64,000 nucleotides of DNA. Origin: Haladaptatus paucihalophilus DX253. Lineage in GTDB: Archaea > Halobacteriota > Halobacteria > Halobacteriales > Haladaptataceae. The notes beneath the pieces are model-generated. The model was not told the origin of the DNA. It saw only the letters and a list, made by a program, of their open reading frames with translations, and did no database searches. The stretch is taken from contig NZ_AQXI01000002.1 of the NCBI RefSeq assembly GCF_000376445.1, positions 186,001 through 250,000 of the forward strand. The letters run 5' to 3'. A program made the position numbers and the translations under genes. Below are positions 8,421 to 17,366 of the stretch, piece by piece. Position 1 is the stretch's first letter; every line of letters begins with the position of its first letter.

Positions 8421-10041
8421 TTCCGTCCGGTATCGTCACCGGCAATCGCCCGGACAGGGTTCGCCCCCCGGCCAGCAGTTCTGCCGCCGCGGCGAGCGAC
8501 GCGGGCGTGTCGTCGTACGTCGTCAGGTACGTCCCGACGTCGGGCATCGCAGCGAGGTCGTACGGGTTCCGCGTTGCGACGACGATAGGGTTCGCGCCCG
8601 CCTCTTGCAAGGCTCGGACGACCGCTGCTTGGTCCGGATTCGATGCGGCATCGGACGTACAGACGACCGTTTCACGGGGCGAATCGGCGCGTTCCTCCGG
8701 TAGTTCCCCCGGCGCGAGGACGGTGCCATCGACGGCGACACCCGCCGCCGACAGTGCCGACGCGAACGCGCCGCCGCGGCCGGACGCCTCCTCTGCGGGC
8801 GACCCGCGGCCGCCGTCGAACTCGTAGACGGCAACGCGCTGGGAGAGCGGGAGCGCGTCGGCCTCGTCGCGGACGAGCGTGACGCCGCGTTCGGCGACTT
8901 CCCGCGCGGTGGAGCGGCACTCCGCCGCGCCGTCGTCCCATTCGTTCTCGCCGCCGACGTAGCCCGCTCCGTAGACCCGTTTGGCGCGGAGGACGCGCCG
9001 AACCGCGGCGTCGATGTGGGACTCGGCGATGCGCCCCGATTCGACCGCTTCGATAACGGCGTCGATGGCGGCGCGCTGTTTCGCCGGAGTGTGCGAGACA
9101 CAGAGTTGGTCGCACCCGGCCTCGACCGCTTGCACACACCCTTCGACGGTTCCAACTCCGTCGGCGATGGCTTTCATTTCCATGCAATCCGTGACGACCA
9201 GTCCGTCGAAGCTCAACTCCTCGCGGAGGAGTCCCGTCACGACGCGTGGGGAAAGGGTCGCCGGTCGCTCCGCGTCCTCCGCGATGGTCGGAAACGCGAC
9301 GTGCGTCGTCATTATCGCACCGATACCGGCGTCGATGGCGCGCCGGAACGGTTTCAGTTCCACCGCGTCGAGGCGCTCCCGGTCGTGGTCGATGACCGGT
9401 AGGTCGAGGTGGGAATCGACCGCGGTGTCGCCGTGTCCCGGAAAGTGCTTCCCGCAGGCGACGACGCCCGCGTCCTGTAGCCCATCGGCGAACGCCGCGC
9501 CCAGTTCCGCGACGCGTTCCGGGCGTTCGCCGAACGACCGAACACCGATGACGGGGTTGTCGGGGTTGTTGTTCACGTCGAGGACCGGCGCGAGGTCGAT
9601 ATCGACGCCGAGCGCGCGCAGTTCACTCCCGACTGCTCGTCCGGCGCGGGACGCGAGTTCGGGGTCGTCCGTCGCACCCAGCGCCATCGCGCTCGGCAGT
9701 TCGGTGCCCCACGGGAGGCGCGCGACCCGACCGCCCTCCTGGTCGATGGACAGGAGCAAGGGGGGCTTTCCGTGGGGGACGAACCCCTGTAACGTGCGCG
9801 AGAGGGTCCGAAGCTGTCCCGGCGATTCGACGTTCCGGCTGAAGTAGATGACGCCGCCGAGGTGGCGCTCGGAGACGAGTTCTTCTATCGCCGCGGTTGG
9901 CGTCGTCCCGTCGAAACCCGCGACGAACAACTGTCCGACCTTCTCGGGGAGCGACAGGGACGACACGTCCACCTCGAAATCCGTGTGAGTGGCGGGTGGG
10001 TTCGTCGATTCCGCCGACTCGGGTTCGGTTGTCGAACTCAT
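8416..10041 (-). CDS. nagZ: GH3 beta-N-acetylglucosaminidase (NagZ-like)
   Basis: The start is set at MSSTTEPESA (541 residues), five bases after the stop of the NamZ gene, which makes them one operon. The catalytic barrel spans about 30-340, with SIDQEGGRVARL (99-110), the NagZ loop KHFPGHGDT (198-206) carrying the His/Asp general acid pair, and the nucleophile Asp285 in VVTDCMEMKA. A second GH3 domain fills about 380-541. There is no signal peptide, so it should act in the cytoplasm on imported GlcNAc-MurNAc(-peptide) or chitobiose. In Bacillus subtilis the homologous gene sits with amiE and namZ, exactly the neighbours found here. Confidence 0.9.
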   Translation of the reverse strand: MSSTTEPESAESTNPPATHTDFEVDVSSLSLPEKVGQLFVAGFDGTTPTAAIEELVSERHLGGVIYFSRNVESPGQLRTLSRTLQGFVPHGKPPLLLSIDQEGGRVARLPWGTELPSAMALGATDDPELASRAGRAVGSELRALGVDIDLAPVLDVNNNPDNPVIGVRSFGERPERVAELGAAFADGLQDAGVVACGKHFPGHGDTAVDSHLDLPVIDHDRERLDAVELKPFRRAIDAGIGAIMTTHVAFPTIAEDAERPATLSPRVVTGLLREELSFDGLVVTDCMEMKAIADGVGTVEGCVQAVEAGCDQLCVSHTPAKQRAAIDAVIEAVESGRIAESHIDAAVRRVLRAKRVYGAGYVGGENEWDDGAAECRSTAREVAERGVTLVRDEADALPLSQRVAVYEFDGGRGSPAEEASGRGGAFASALSAAGVAVDGTVLAPGELPEERADSPRETVVCTSDAASNPDQAAVVRALQEAGANPIVVATRNPYDLAAMPDVGTYLTTYDDTPASLAAAAELLAGGRTLSGRLPVTIPDGK

Positions 10042-10046
10042 CGGTA

Positions 10047-11213
10047 TCAGTACCGCCTGTAATCGTCTCGCACGTCGAGGAATTCCGTCCTGTCGTCTTC
10101 CCACCTGTCCGCGATGGTTTCGGCGATTTCACGCGGTTCGGCCGACGCGTCGGCGGCGTCTATCGTCTCGCGGAGATAGCTCCCGCCCGCCAGTTTATCG
10201 ACGAAGAACTCGTCGTCGTAGGCTATCCACTCGCAATCGTCGTACGTCGTGAACGCCGAAGCGAGGACCGTCAGCCCGACCGTCACGGGGTCGATGGCGT
10301 CCCGGTCGAGGACGTGTATCTGGACGCCCGTCACGTTCTCGCGCTCGTGTTTGGAGAACGTCGGCGAGAAGTACGCCGGGCGGAAGGCGACGCCCTCCAA
10401 CCCTTGGTTCGAAAGCTCCGTCGCCCAGTCGTCCGCATCTATCCACGGCGCGCCGACGAGTTCGAACGGCTTTGTCGTCCCACGCCCCTCCGAGAGGTTC
10501 GTGCCCTCGAAAAAGCACATGCCGGGGTATAACGTGGCCGTTCCCGGCGTCGGCATGTTCGGCGACGGATACACCCACGGGAGGCCGGTATCGGAAAACC
10601 AGTCGGAACGCGACCAGCCGCGCATCTCCACGACCTCCACGTCCGCGCCCACGTCGAACTCGCCGTTGAAGTAGGTCGCCAATTCGCCGACGGTCATCCC
10701 GTGGACGATGGGAAGTTCGTACGCGCCCACGAACGAGGCCACCTCGTCGTCGATTCGGTTGCCCGCGACGGATAGCGGCGAGATGGGATTCGGCCGGTCG
10801 AGGACGACCATCCGTTTTCCGGCCTCCGCGACCCCTTTCAGCGCGTAGCCCAGCGTGTAGATGAGCGTGTAAAACCGACATCCGACGTCCTGCATGTCGT
10901 AGACGATGGTGTCGATACCGTCCATCATCTCGGGGGTTAGCTGTTTCTGGTCCCCGTAGAGGCTCTTCACCGGAAGACCGGTGCGCTCGTCGATGCTGTC
11001 CTCGACCTTCACGCCCGCTTGTGCGTCACCCCGAATCCCGTGTTCGGGTCCGAACAGCTTCCGGAGGTCGAACTCCTCGCGGGCATCGAGGAGGTCTATC
11101 GTGGTGGTGAGGTTGCTGTCGGTTCCCGACGGGTTCGTGATGAGTCCCAATCGTTCGCCATCGACCGTCTCGAAGCGGTCGTTCAGCAACCGTTCTACGC
11201 CGAGTGTTACCAT
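10047..11213 (-). CDS. namZ: DUF1343 / GH171 exo-beta-N-acetylmuramidase (NamZ-like)
   Basis: This 388-residue protein matches the DUF1343 family throughout, with GLITNPSGTD (23-32), FGPEHGIRG (54-62), an RTGLPVKSLYG segment and YDMQDVGCRFYTLIYTL. The characterised member, B. subtilis NamZ, removes MurNAc from the non-reducing end of peptidoglycan chains. No signal peptide is visible, unlike secreted bacterial versions, so hydrolysis would take place after uptake. The gene is followed by nagZ with a 5-base gap. Archaea lack murein, so the natural substrate is expected to come from bacteria; DUF1343 acting on another sugar cannot be excluded. Confidence 0.88.
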   Translation of the reverse strand: MVTLGVERLLNDRFETVDGERLGLITNPSGTDSNLTTTIDLLDAREEFDLRKLFGPEHGIRGDAQAGVKVEDSIDERTGLPVKSLYGDQKQLTPEMMDGIDTIVYDMQDVGCRFYTLIYTLGYALKGVAEAGKRMVVLDRPNPISPLSVAGNRIDDEVASFVGAYELPIVHGMTVGELATYFNGEFDVGADVEVVEMRGWSRSDWFSDTGLPWVYPSPNMPTPGTATLYPGMCFFEGTNLSEGRGTTKPFELVGAPWIDADDWATELSNQGLEGVAFRPAYFSPTFSKHERENVTGVQIHVLDRDAIDPVTVGLTVLASAFTTYDDCEWIAYDDEFFVDKLAGGSYLRETIDAADASAEPREIAETIADRWEDDRTEFLDVRDDYRRY

Positions 11214-11347
11214 ATCTTCGGCAATGCAGTAACTCCTTAAAAAACCCCGTGTGCGAGAGGGTAGGTGTCAGTATAATTATATTGAGAAGGCGCGATTGTA
11301 GTGTCACTTCTCCCCCTGTTCGCTCCCTCGTTCATCCATTCGATGAC

Positions 11348-12532
11348 TCACTCACCGAGTGGCGCAGCGGCGAGGTCGAACCAGTCGAGGTGGTCCTCGG
11401 TCAACAGCGCGTGGTTGTAGACGCGAAGTTCGTCGCCGAGATCGCCGACGTCGGTCACGAATCGCCGCCACTCCGCTTCCGAACCGATGACGGCGGGGTC
11501 GAGGGTGAGGCCGACGTCGACCGGTAGCTCGACCGCCTCCCGATACCCCCGCACGCGACGGCGAGCGAGGTCGCGGTCGCCGGTGTAACAGAGCGCGACG
11601 ATGCGGTCCAGATGAGCGCGAACGCGGTCGAGGACGACGCCCGCGGGCCATCCGTCGTTCGGGTCACGCCCGAGGCCGTCCGACGCCGAGTAGGTTAGCT
11701 CCACGTCACCGCTGGCCGCCGCGATGCGTTCGAGGAACGAGTCGATGACCGACGCGCGGAAGTCGAAGAGGTCGGCGAGGACGGGATACTCCTCCGCGAG
11801 TCGGGAGAGCGATTCGATTTGGGGAGTCGGCGTTCGAAGCACGTCGCGGGCGAGCGACTGGACGATCTCACGGGCGCGTTCGAAATCCACCTCGTGGCTC
11901 GCCGCCCGCGTTCGGCAGGCCGAACAGAAACACTGCGAGAGGAGGAGTTCTTCTGGCTTGCCGCGGACGACGTGGTTTTTCGAGTGGCCGAACGCGGCAC
12001 CGTGGCCGTGGAAGGCGTTCGGAAAGCCGAGCGATTCGAGGTTGATAGCGGCGATGTCGTAATCGGCGAGCGAGCGCACGACGCCCTCGAAGTAGTCGTG
12101 AACCTCGGGATGGGACGGACAGAACGCGTGGTCGTGGGGGTCCCCGAAGGCGCTTTCGACGCGATACTCCGGGTTCGACGCGCCGAGGTTCGTGTTGTGG
12201 AAACAGACCAACCACGCCGTCACGTCGATATCCACCTCGGTCAACCGCTCGACGACCTCTCCGAACGGGTCGGGATGGCCGTCGATTTCGTTCACGGGGG
12301 GGTCGATGGGCGTATCGACGAACGACTCCGGGGCGGGGCGAAAGTAGCACCCGCCTTCGTACGATTCGAACAGACCGTCGGAAGAACGCGGTTCGAGGGT
12401 TCTGATGGAGTGATAGTGTGCGGCGACGGTGACGCTCGTCACGCCCAGTTCGGCGAGTTCCCGTCTCGTCGCCTCGGGCGGCTGCGAGAGTAAACGCCAC
12501 GGATAGCTCCAGACTGCGACCATACCAGCCAA
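11348..12532 (-). CDS. Uncharacterised cysteine-motif protein, possible TIM-barrel hydrolase
   Basis: This 394-residue soluble protein is not assigned to a named family. Its order of motifs suggests a barrel-type glycosidase-like fold: an early beta-strand ELGVTSVTVAAHYHS, a long first half with AWLVCFHNTNLG, then FCPSHPEVHDYFEGVVRSL, an acidic INLESLGF and, soon after, the metal-type motif CFCSAC (CxCxxC). The protein at 27458-28462 shows the same order (FNDPAF, DEPHW, CRCEHC), so the two are probably distant relatives. It lies between the namZ and amiE-like genes in the same direction, so a step in muropeptide or MurNAc breakdown is likely. The start may be Met1 or Met4. Confidence 0.72.
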   Translation of the reverse strand: MAGMVAVWSYPWRLLSQPPEATRRELAELGVTSVTVAAHYHSIRTLEPRSSDGLFESYEGGCYFRPAPESFVDTPIDPPVNEIDGHPDPFGEVVERLTEVDIDVTAWLVCFHNTNLGASNPEYRVESAFGDPHDHAFCPSHPEVHDYFEGVVRSLADYDIAAINLESLGFPNAFHGHGAAFGHSKNHVVRGKPEELLLSQCFCSACRTRAASHEVDFERAREIVQSLARDVLRTPTPQIESLSRLAEEYPVLADLFDFRASVIDSFLERIAAASGDVELTYSASDGLGRDPNDGWPAGVVLDRVRAHLDRIVALCYTGDRDLARRRVRGYREAVELPVDVGLTLDPAVIGSEAEWRRFVTDVGDLGDELRVYNHALLTEDHLDWFDLAAAPLGE

Positions 12533-12586
12533 CGTTGGCGCCGTGTAATAAATATTCCCCGGTCGCGGTGCGAACGGGACATCGAA

Positions 12587-13633
12587 TCAGTCGAAACGCC
12601 CGGCGGCGACCATCGCGTGAAACCGCTCGCGGAAGCGGATGAGACCGGTGTCCTTCCCGTCGTACACCTGATTCGTGAGCAGGACGGCGAACCGGTCGCG
12701 GGCGTGGTCGAGCCACAGCGAAGTGCCGGTGTAACCCGTGTGTCCGAGTCCGACGCGCGACCAGTTCGGCGCGGGGTACGTCCCGTCGGCGAGTCGCCAC
12801 CCGAGGCTGTGGCGGGTATCGAGGTCCGGCACCCAGTCGTCCTGCAACCGCTCGACGGTGGCCGGAGAGAGCAGCGTTCCGTCCGCGGCGAGGTACGCCC
12901 GGGCGAACGCCGCGAGGTCGTCGACCGTCGTGAACAGACCCGCATTCCCGCTCTGGCCGTTCATGGCCCAGCCGAGCGGGTCGTGGACTTCTCCGCGGAG
13001 GATTCGGTCGCGGTACTCGTGGTCGTAGGTCGCGGCGACGTTCGAGACGTCTTCCAACGGCCCGAGTCGGGAGGTTTCCATCCCCGCGGGACCGAACACG
13101 TGCCGCTCCGCGAGTTCGCCGAGCGAGCGGTCGGTCGCGCCCCTGAGCGCCTCGGCCAGATGGACGAAGTTGAGACAACTGTACTCGTTTCGACTGCCGG
13201 GTTCGGCTTCGAGTATCGACCGGTCCCGAAGTCCCGCCAGCACGTCGCTCGGCGACTCCCACGATTCCGCGAACGAGTACGGCTGAAAGCCGGAACTGTG
13301 GGTCAACAGTTCGAGCAGGCGAACGTCGCCGCGCCGATAACCGTCGAGGGACGGGACGTGCCGTCGGAGTTCGTCCGACAGGGTGATGACGCCCGATTCG
13401 ACGAGCGAGAGCGCCGTCGTCGCCGTCACGACCGGTTTCGTCAGCGACGCGCCGTCGAAAATCGTCTCGCGGGTCATCGCCGCGCCGCGCTCGGGGTCGC
13501 GTTCGCCGACGACGCCGACCGCATCGATACCGTCCGTCGTCCCGACCGCCGCCACGGAACCGGGATAGACGCCTTCCTCCAACCCGCGTGCGAGAACCGT
13601 TTCGAGCGAGTCGTCTCCTGTCGAGCCTCTCAT
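12587..13633 (-). CDS. AmiE-like serine hydrolase of the beta-lactamase (class C / PBP) family
   Basis: This 348-residue protein has the SxxK motif SLTK at 63-66 (Ser63 nucleophile), the family word LLTHSSGFQPYS (109-120), a YSC motif at 151-153 instead of the usual YxN, and an HTGYTGTS segment near the C-terminus in place of the KTG triad. No signal peptide or anchor is present. In B. subtilis the equivalent neighbour of nagZ and namZ, YbbE/AmiE, belongs to this fold and removes peptide from MurNAc. The same locus composition makes the amidase role the best guess, while an esterase or D-aminopeptidase activity is possible. Confidence 0.8.
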   Translation of the reverse strand: MRGSTGDDSLETVLARGLEEGVYPGSVAAVGTTDGIDAVGVVGERDPERGAAMTRETIFDGASLTKPVVTATTALSLVESGVITLSDELRRHVPSLDGYRRGDVRLLELLTHSSGFQPYSFAESWESPSDVLAGLRDRSILEAEPGSRNEYSCLNFVHLAEALRGATDRSLGELAERHVFGPAGMETSRLGPLEDVSNVAATYDHEYRDRILRGEVHDPLGWAMNGQSGNAGLFTTVDDLAAFARAYLAADGTLLSPATVERLQDDWVPDLDTRHSLGWRLADGTYPAPNWSRVGLGHTGYTGTSLWLDHARDRFAVLLTNQVYDGKDTGLIRFRERFHAMVAAGRFD

Positions 13634-13729
13634 TCCCGTAGACGAGGGAAGCGAACCGTCTTAATCCCTCTGTCCGGGCCATCCGCGGTGAACAACCTAT
13701 TTGTGGCCAGCGACGCAAGAAACGACTCG

Positions 13730-14410
13730 ATGACCTACGATTCGCTGTTGTTCGACGTGGATGGCGTCCTCCTCGCGTTCCACCCCGACCACCCGACGGT
13801 TTACCGGCAGGCCGTCGTGGAGACGTTCGACGCGTTCGACGTGTCGCCCGAGGACGCCCACGTGGACGCCTTCATCGCCGGGAGAACCATCGACGAGATG
13901 CGGCGAGCGTGCGCCGACCTCGGCATCGATTTCGGGCGGTTCTGGCCGGAGCGCGAGGCGAACACGTCGCGCCTCCAATCCAATATGATGGACCGCGGCG
14001 AGCGGGTCCCCTACGACGACTGTTCGGTTCTCCCGGACCTCGCCGCGCATCACGACATGGGGGTCGTCAGCAGCAACCAACACGCCACCATCGAGTACAT
14101 GCTCGACCGGTTCGACTTCGCCCACCTGTTCGAGACGGCCTACGGCCGTGAACCGACGGTCGAGGGATTCGAGCAGACCAAACCCGAGACGTACTACATC
14201 GAGCAGGCGATGGCCGACCTCGACGTGACCGACGGCCTCTACGTCGGCGACAGCGCCTGTGACGTTCGCGCCGCCCACCGCGCGGGCCTCGACTCGGCGT
14301 TCATCCGACGACCACACCGCGATGGCTACGACCTCCCGGAGGACCCGACCTACGAGGTGGAGTCGCTCGCGGACCTCTTCGACCTTCCGGGTATCGCGGA
14401 GTCCGCGTAA
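13730..14410 (+). CDS. HAD-superfamily hydrolase (phosphatase)
   Basis: The start is set at MTYDSLLFDVDGVLL (226 residues), although the frame is open far upstream over the opposite-strand hydrolase gene. HAD motif I is DVDGV (Asp9, Asp11), motif II is around VVSSNQHA, motif III is Lys151 and motif IV is GDSACD (173-178). The cap is small and helical, as in phosphoglycolate phosphatase-like enzymes. Lying inside the MurNAc gene group but on the other strand, it could remove phosphate from an amino-sugar phosphate, as MupP does for MurNAc-6-phosphate in Pseudomonas. That role is inference only; the divergent start next to the AmiE-like gene suggests co-regulation. Confidence 0.82.
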   Translation: MTYDSLLFDVDGVLLAFHPDHPTVYRQAVVETFDAFDVSPEDAHVDAFIAGRTIDEMRRACADLGIDFGRFWPEREANTSRLQSNMMDRGERVPYDDCSVLPDLAAHHDMGVVSSNQHATIEYMLDRFDFAHLFETAYGREPTVEGFEQTKPETYYIEQAMADLDVTDGLYVGDSACDVRAAHRAGLDSAFIRRPHRDGYDLPEDPTYEVESLADLFDLPGIAESA

Positions 14411-15005
14411 GGACCGCCGTTTCAACCCGCGTCACCGGTTTTCGTCCGTTCTCCGTCCGTTCCCCACCCGGTCTCCGCCCGGTTTCGTCCGATCAGATTT
14501 TCGTCGTTCTCGAAACGCGACCACCTCGCATCGAACACTGGATATCGTTTCGACACAGCCGAAACGAAATGGAGAAGTCTCAAATAGCCGGTTTAGAACG
14601 GTTTCAGAGGATTTCGAGTCGTATTCGCGGGGGAAGTACATTCGATAGAGACGAAACGACGGCACATCACGCGTGTGAATACCTCTCGTGGCGAGATACG
14701 GCGTTCTCCGGTCGAAGACGCCCATTACGAAACTATGCATGTAATGTACCCACGAATCGTGTGTTCGGCTCGCTTCTCGGGGGGTTATAACGTACATATT
14801 TTCGTGATAAATCAGGGTCGATTTCGAGTCCACGGAAGCTCCCCCTCTCGTCCGCCGGAAACGAAGGTAGCAGTCCGCATGACCGCGGAGAGGAGGAATA
14901 TCAGGGGTTCGCGGTTCGACGGAATCGAAAGCCGAGGGTTCGTGGAGCGAGAATACCGCGACGAATCGGACGTTCGGAAAAAGTACGAGACGAGTGACGG
15001 AGCGC
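14411..15005. other. Intergenic region without a convincing gene
   Basis: The 595 bases between the convergent HAD and anmK genes are less GC-rich than the surroundings and hold no reading frame with haloarchaeal composition. The open frames here are rich in Arg and Ser and lack acidic bias. No repeat or RNA gene was recognised. It could be the scar of a lost gene. Confidence 0.5.
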
Positions 15006-16178
15006 TCACGTCGGCGGGCAGCGCTTGCCCATGACGACCGGTCGGGCCGCACCGGTCGCGCCGGGAACGTTGTTCGGCACGCCGTCCAGCGCCGCCGCGG
15101 CGAGCAGGGCGAACGCGGCGGCCTCCTTCGCGTCGCTTCCGACGCCGTACTCGTCGATGGTTCGGACCGGGGCGCTCACCTCGGCGTCGAGCATGTCGAG
15201 GAGCGCGGGGTTGTACGCCCCGCCGCCGGAGACGACGATTTCGTCCGGCGCGTTCGAGAGAAATCGCCGGTACGCGTCGGCGATGGAGCGGGCCGTCAAC
15301 GCCGTCGCCGTCGCCACGACGTCCTCGTCCGTGCAGTTTCGCTCCCGGCAGGCGGCGACGAACTCCCGTGCGTACGAGCGGCCGAACTGCTCCCGTCCGG
15401 TGGATTTCGGCGGTTCCGCACGGAAGTATGGCTCGTCCAACGCATCGTCGAGTATCGCGTCGTGGACCGTCCCCTCGCAGGCCATCCGACCGTCGCGGTC
15501 GTACGTCCGCTCGCCGTCCGTCAGGAGTTCCACGATGCCGTCGATGACCATGTTTCCGGGTCCCGTGTCGAAGGCGGTCACGTCCTCGCGCGCCGCTCCG
15601 GGCGGCAACGCGGTGCAGTTCCCGATGCCGCCGACGTTCTGTGCGACGCGGAACGACTCGTCGTCGGCGAGCAGGGCGAGGTCTGCGAACGGAACCAGCG
15701 GCGCACCGTGTCCGCCGACCGCCACGTCCGCGGTTCGAAAGTCCGCGACCGTCGTGACGCCGGTTCGCTCGGCGATGTAGCTCCCGTCGCCTATCTGGAG
15801 CGTCGAACGGCGTCGGTCGTCGCCCACCGGCAGTCGTCGCGGTTCCGGTTCGTGACGAATCGTCTGGCCGTGCGACCCGATGGCGTCCACGGCCGAGATA
15901 TCGAGGTTCGCGGCGTCCGCCGCCGCTTCCGCTGCGTCCGCGAAGACCGCCGCGAGCGCGACGTTCAGCCGACAGGCCTCGGCGACGGACCCCTCGTCGG
16001 AGCAGACGCGTTCGAGTCGCTCTCGGAAGGCCGAATCGTACTCCCGCGTGACGAACGATTCGACGGTCACGTCGTAGTCACGTATCGCCTCCCCGTCTCT
16101 CCGAATCCGACAGCAGGCCGCATCAACGCCGTCGAGCGACGTGCCCGACATGAGGCCGACGACGACGCGCTCGCTCAC
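15006..16178 (-). CDS. anmK: Anhydro-N-acetylmuramic acid kinase
   Basis: The GTG start gives 390 residues, close to the family length of about 370-390, and puts the signature GLMSGTSLDGVD at 8-19. Further family motifs are IGSHGQTIRHEP, VAQNVGGIGNCTALP and FDTGPGNMVIDG, and a conserved GGGAYN near the C-terminus. AnmK opens the 1,6-anhydro ring of anhydro-MurNAc and phosphorylates it to MurNAc-6-phosphate, a step of peptidoglycan recycling. The start overlaps the stop of a short upstream frame (GTGA overlap). In an archaeon without murein its presence implies use of foreign wall fragments. The next enzyme, the etherase MurQ, is not in this window. Confidence 0.93.
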   Translation of the reverse strand: MSERVVVGLMSGTSLDGVDAACCRIRRDGEAIRDYDVTVESFVTREYDSAFRERLERVCSDEGSVAEACRLNVALAAVFADAAEAAADAANLDISAVDAIGSHGQTIRHEPEPRRLPVGDDRRRSTLQIGDGSYIAERTGVTTVADFRTADVAVGGHGAPLVPFADLALLADDESFRVAQNVGGIGNCTALPPGAAREDVTAFDTGPGNMVIDGIVELLTDGERTYDRDGRMACEGTVHDAILDDALDEPYFRAEPPKSTGREQFGRSYAREFVAACRERNCTDEDVVATATALTARSIADAYRRFLSNAPDEIVVSGGGAYNPALLDMLDAEVSAPVRTIDEYGVGSDAKEAAAFALLAAAALDGVPNNVPGATGAARPVVMGKRCPPT

Positions 16179-16357
16179 GCCGTCACCCCCTCGATTTGCT
16201 TCGTGACCGTCCCGTCGGCGAACCGCTGTCGAACGCGAGATGGTGAAGCGCGGCGTACTTCGTCTCCGGTCGAACATCGGGGAGGAGATACGTTTCGAAC
16301 GTCGATGCCGTCGAAAATGCGCCCGTACTCGGTAAGACGGCGACACTGTGTGATCAT
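16175..16357 (-). CDS. Possible 60-aa leader ORF overlapping anmK
   Basis: This short ORF starts with ATG and ends with a TGA that overlaps the GTG of anmK, the arrangement expected of translational coupling. The product is basic (many Arg), contains no known motif and lacks the acidic bias of neighbouring proteins. It may instead be untranslated leader or the eroded end of an older gene. Confidence 0.2.
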   Translation of the reverse strand: MITQCRRLTEYGRIFDGIDVRNVSPPRCSTGDEVRRASPSRVRQRFADGTVTKQIEGVTA

Positions 16358-16411
16358 CTCCCCGCTGTTTCTCGTCCCGCTACTTATACTTCCGTTCGAA
16401 GGGGAGCGACG

Positions 16412-17248
16412 TCAGTTATCGTCGCAATTCCACGTCGGCGGTTCGTCGATGTCGTACATCATCGTCTCCAACCGCTGGTCGAGACCGGCGGAGAGACCGC
16501 CGTCAACGACGAGTTCCGTGCCGGTGACGAACGACGCCTTCTCCGACGTGAGGTAGAACGCGGCCTCGGCCACGTCCTCGGGCCGTCCGAATCGCCCGAC
16601 GGGATACTGGTTCAGCCACTCCTCGCGGACCGGCCCCTCGGTGGTCAATTTCTCGCTCGACGCGTCGGTGATGATGCTCCCCGGACAGACGGCGTTCGAG
16701 CGGACGCCGTGGCGGCCGTACTGCGTGGCGATGAGTCGGGAGAGCGCGACGATGCCGTTCTTCGCGGCGGAGTAAGAGGCGAGGCCGATGCCGAGTTTCG
16801 CGTTGATGGACGAGACGTGGACCATCGACCCGCCGCCCGATTCGACCATCGCCGGGAGGACCTCCCGAGCGCAGAGGAACTGGCCCTTCAGGTTCACGTC
16901 GATGATCCGCTCCCACGTGTCGTCGGTCACGTCGGCGACGTTGCCGTCGTCGAACGACCCGCCCGCGTTGTTCACGAGGACGTCAACGCTCCCGTGGCGC
17001 TCCATCGTCGCTTCGACCATGGCGGACACGTCCGCCGAATCGCTGACGTCGGTCCCGACGAATTCGGCCGTCCCGCCGTTCTCCTCGATGCGGGCGACCG
17101 TTTCCTCGCCGCCGTCCGAGTCCACGTCCGCGACGATGACGGTGGTGCCAGCGTCCGCGAGTCGCTCCGCGATGGCTCGGCCGATACCCTTCGCCGCGCC
17201 CGTGACGACGGCGACGTCGTTACTCCGCTCTGTCGTGCTCGTGTCCAT
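16412..17248 (-). CDS. Short-chain dehydrogenase/reductase
   Basis: The start is set at MDTSTTERSN (278 residues); eight further upstream codons are possible. It is a classical SDR with the cofactor motif TGAAKGIG (16-23), NNAGG (93-97) and the catalytic set Ser146/147, Tyr159 and Lys163 (SYSAAK). The residues after the second strand (VADVDSDG) suggest NAD preference. Substrates in the family include sugars, polyols and 3-oxoacyl thioesters. As the first gene of the minus-strand MurNAc group, divergent from the importer, it could oxidise a sugar or lactate-ether product. That assignment is by position only. Confidence 0.87.
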   Translation of the reverse strand: MDTSTTERSNDVAVVTGAAKGIGRAIAERLADAGTTVIVADVDSDGGEETVARIEENGGTAEFVGTDVSDSADVSAMVEATMERHGSVDVLVNNAGGSFDDGNVADVTDDTWERIIDVNLKGQFLCAREVLPAMVESGGGSMVHVSSINAKLGIGLASYSAAKNGIVALSRLIATQYGRHGVRSNAVCPGSIITDASSEKLTTEGPVREEWLNQYPVGRFGRPEDVAEAAFYLTSEKASFVTGTELVVDGGLSAGLDQRLETMMYDIDEPPTWNCDDN

Positions 17249-17366
17249 ATGCTCCACCCGTACCCGGTCCACAAAACGGTTTGTATCGCGACGACGAGTC
17301 GTTCTCCGAAGCAGAGCGTCACTAACCCAAACATTTTTCTATGTTCATTTTAAAATCGAACCGAGC
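17249..17366. promoter_or_regulatory. Divergent promoter region between the SDR and importer genes
   Basis: These 118 bases separate the starts of the minus-strand MurNAc genes and the plus-strand importer operon. The right half is AT-rich (ACATTTTTCTATG, then CATTTTAAAATC, which contains an 8-bp palindrome), the left half GC-rich. A shared regulator binding here would control uptake and degradation together. Confidence 0.45.

Noticed and set aside
12617-13729. The long N-terminal extension of the HAD phosphatase frame
   Set aside because: It runs antisense to the AmiE-like gene; the HAD motif I DVDGV begins only nine residues after the ATG at 13730.
14432-15052. A 206-codon minus-strand frame between the HAD and anmK genes
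   Set aside because: Basic composition, overlaps the anmK end, no motif; unlike haloarchaeal proteins.
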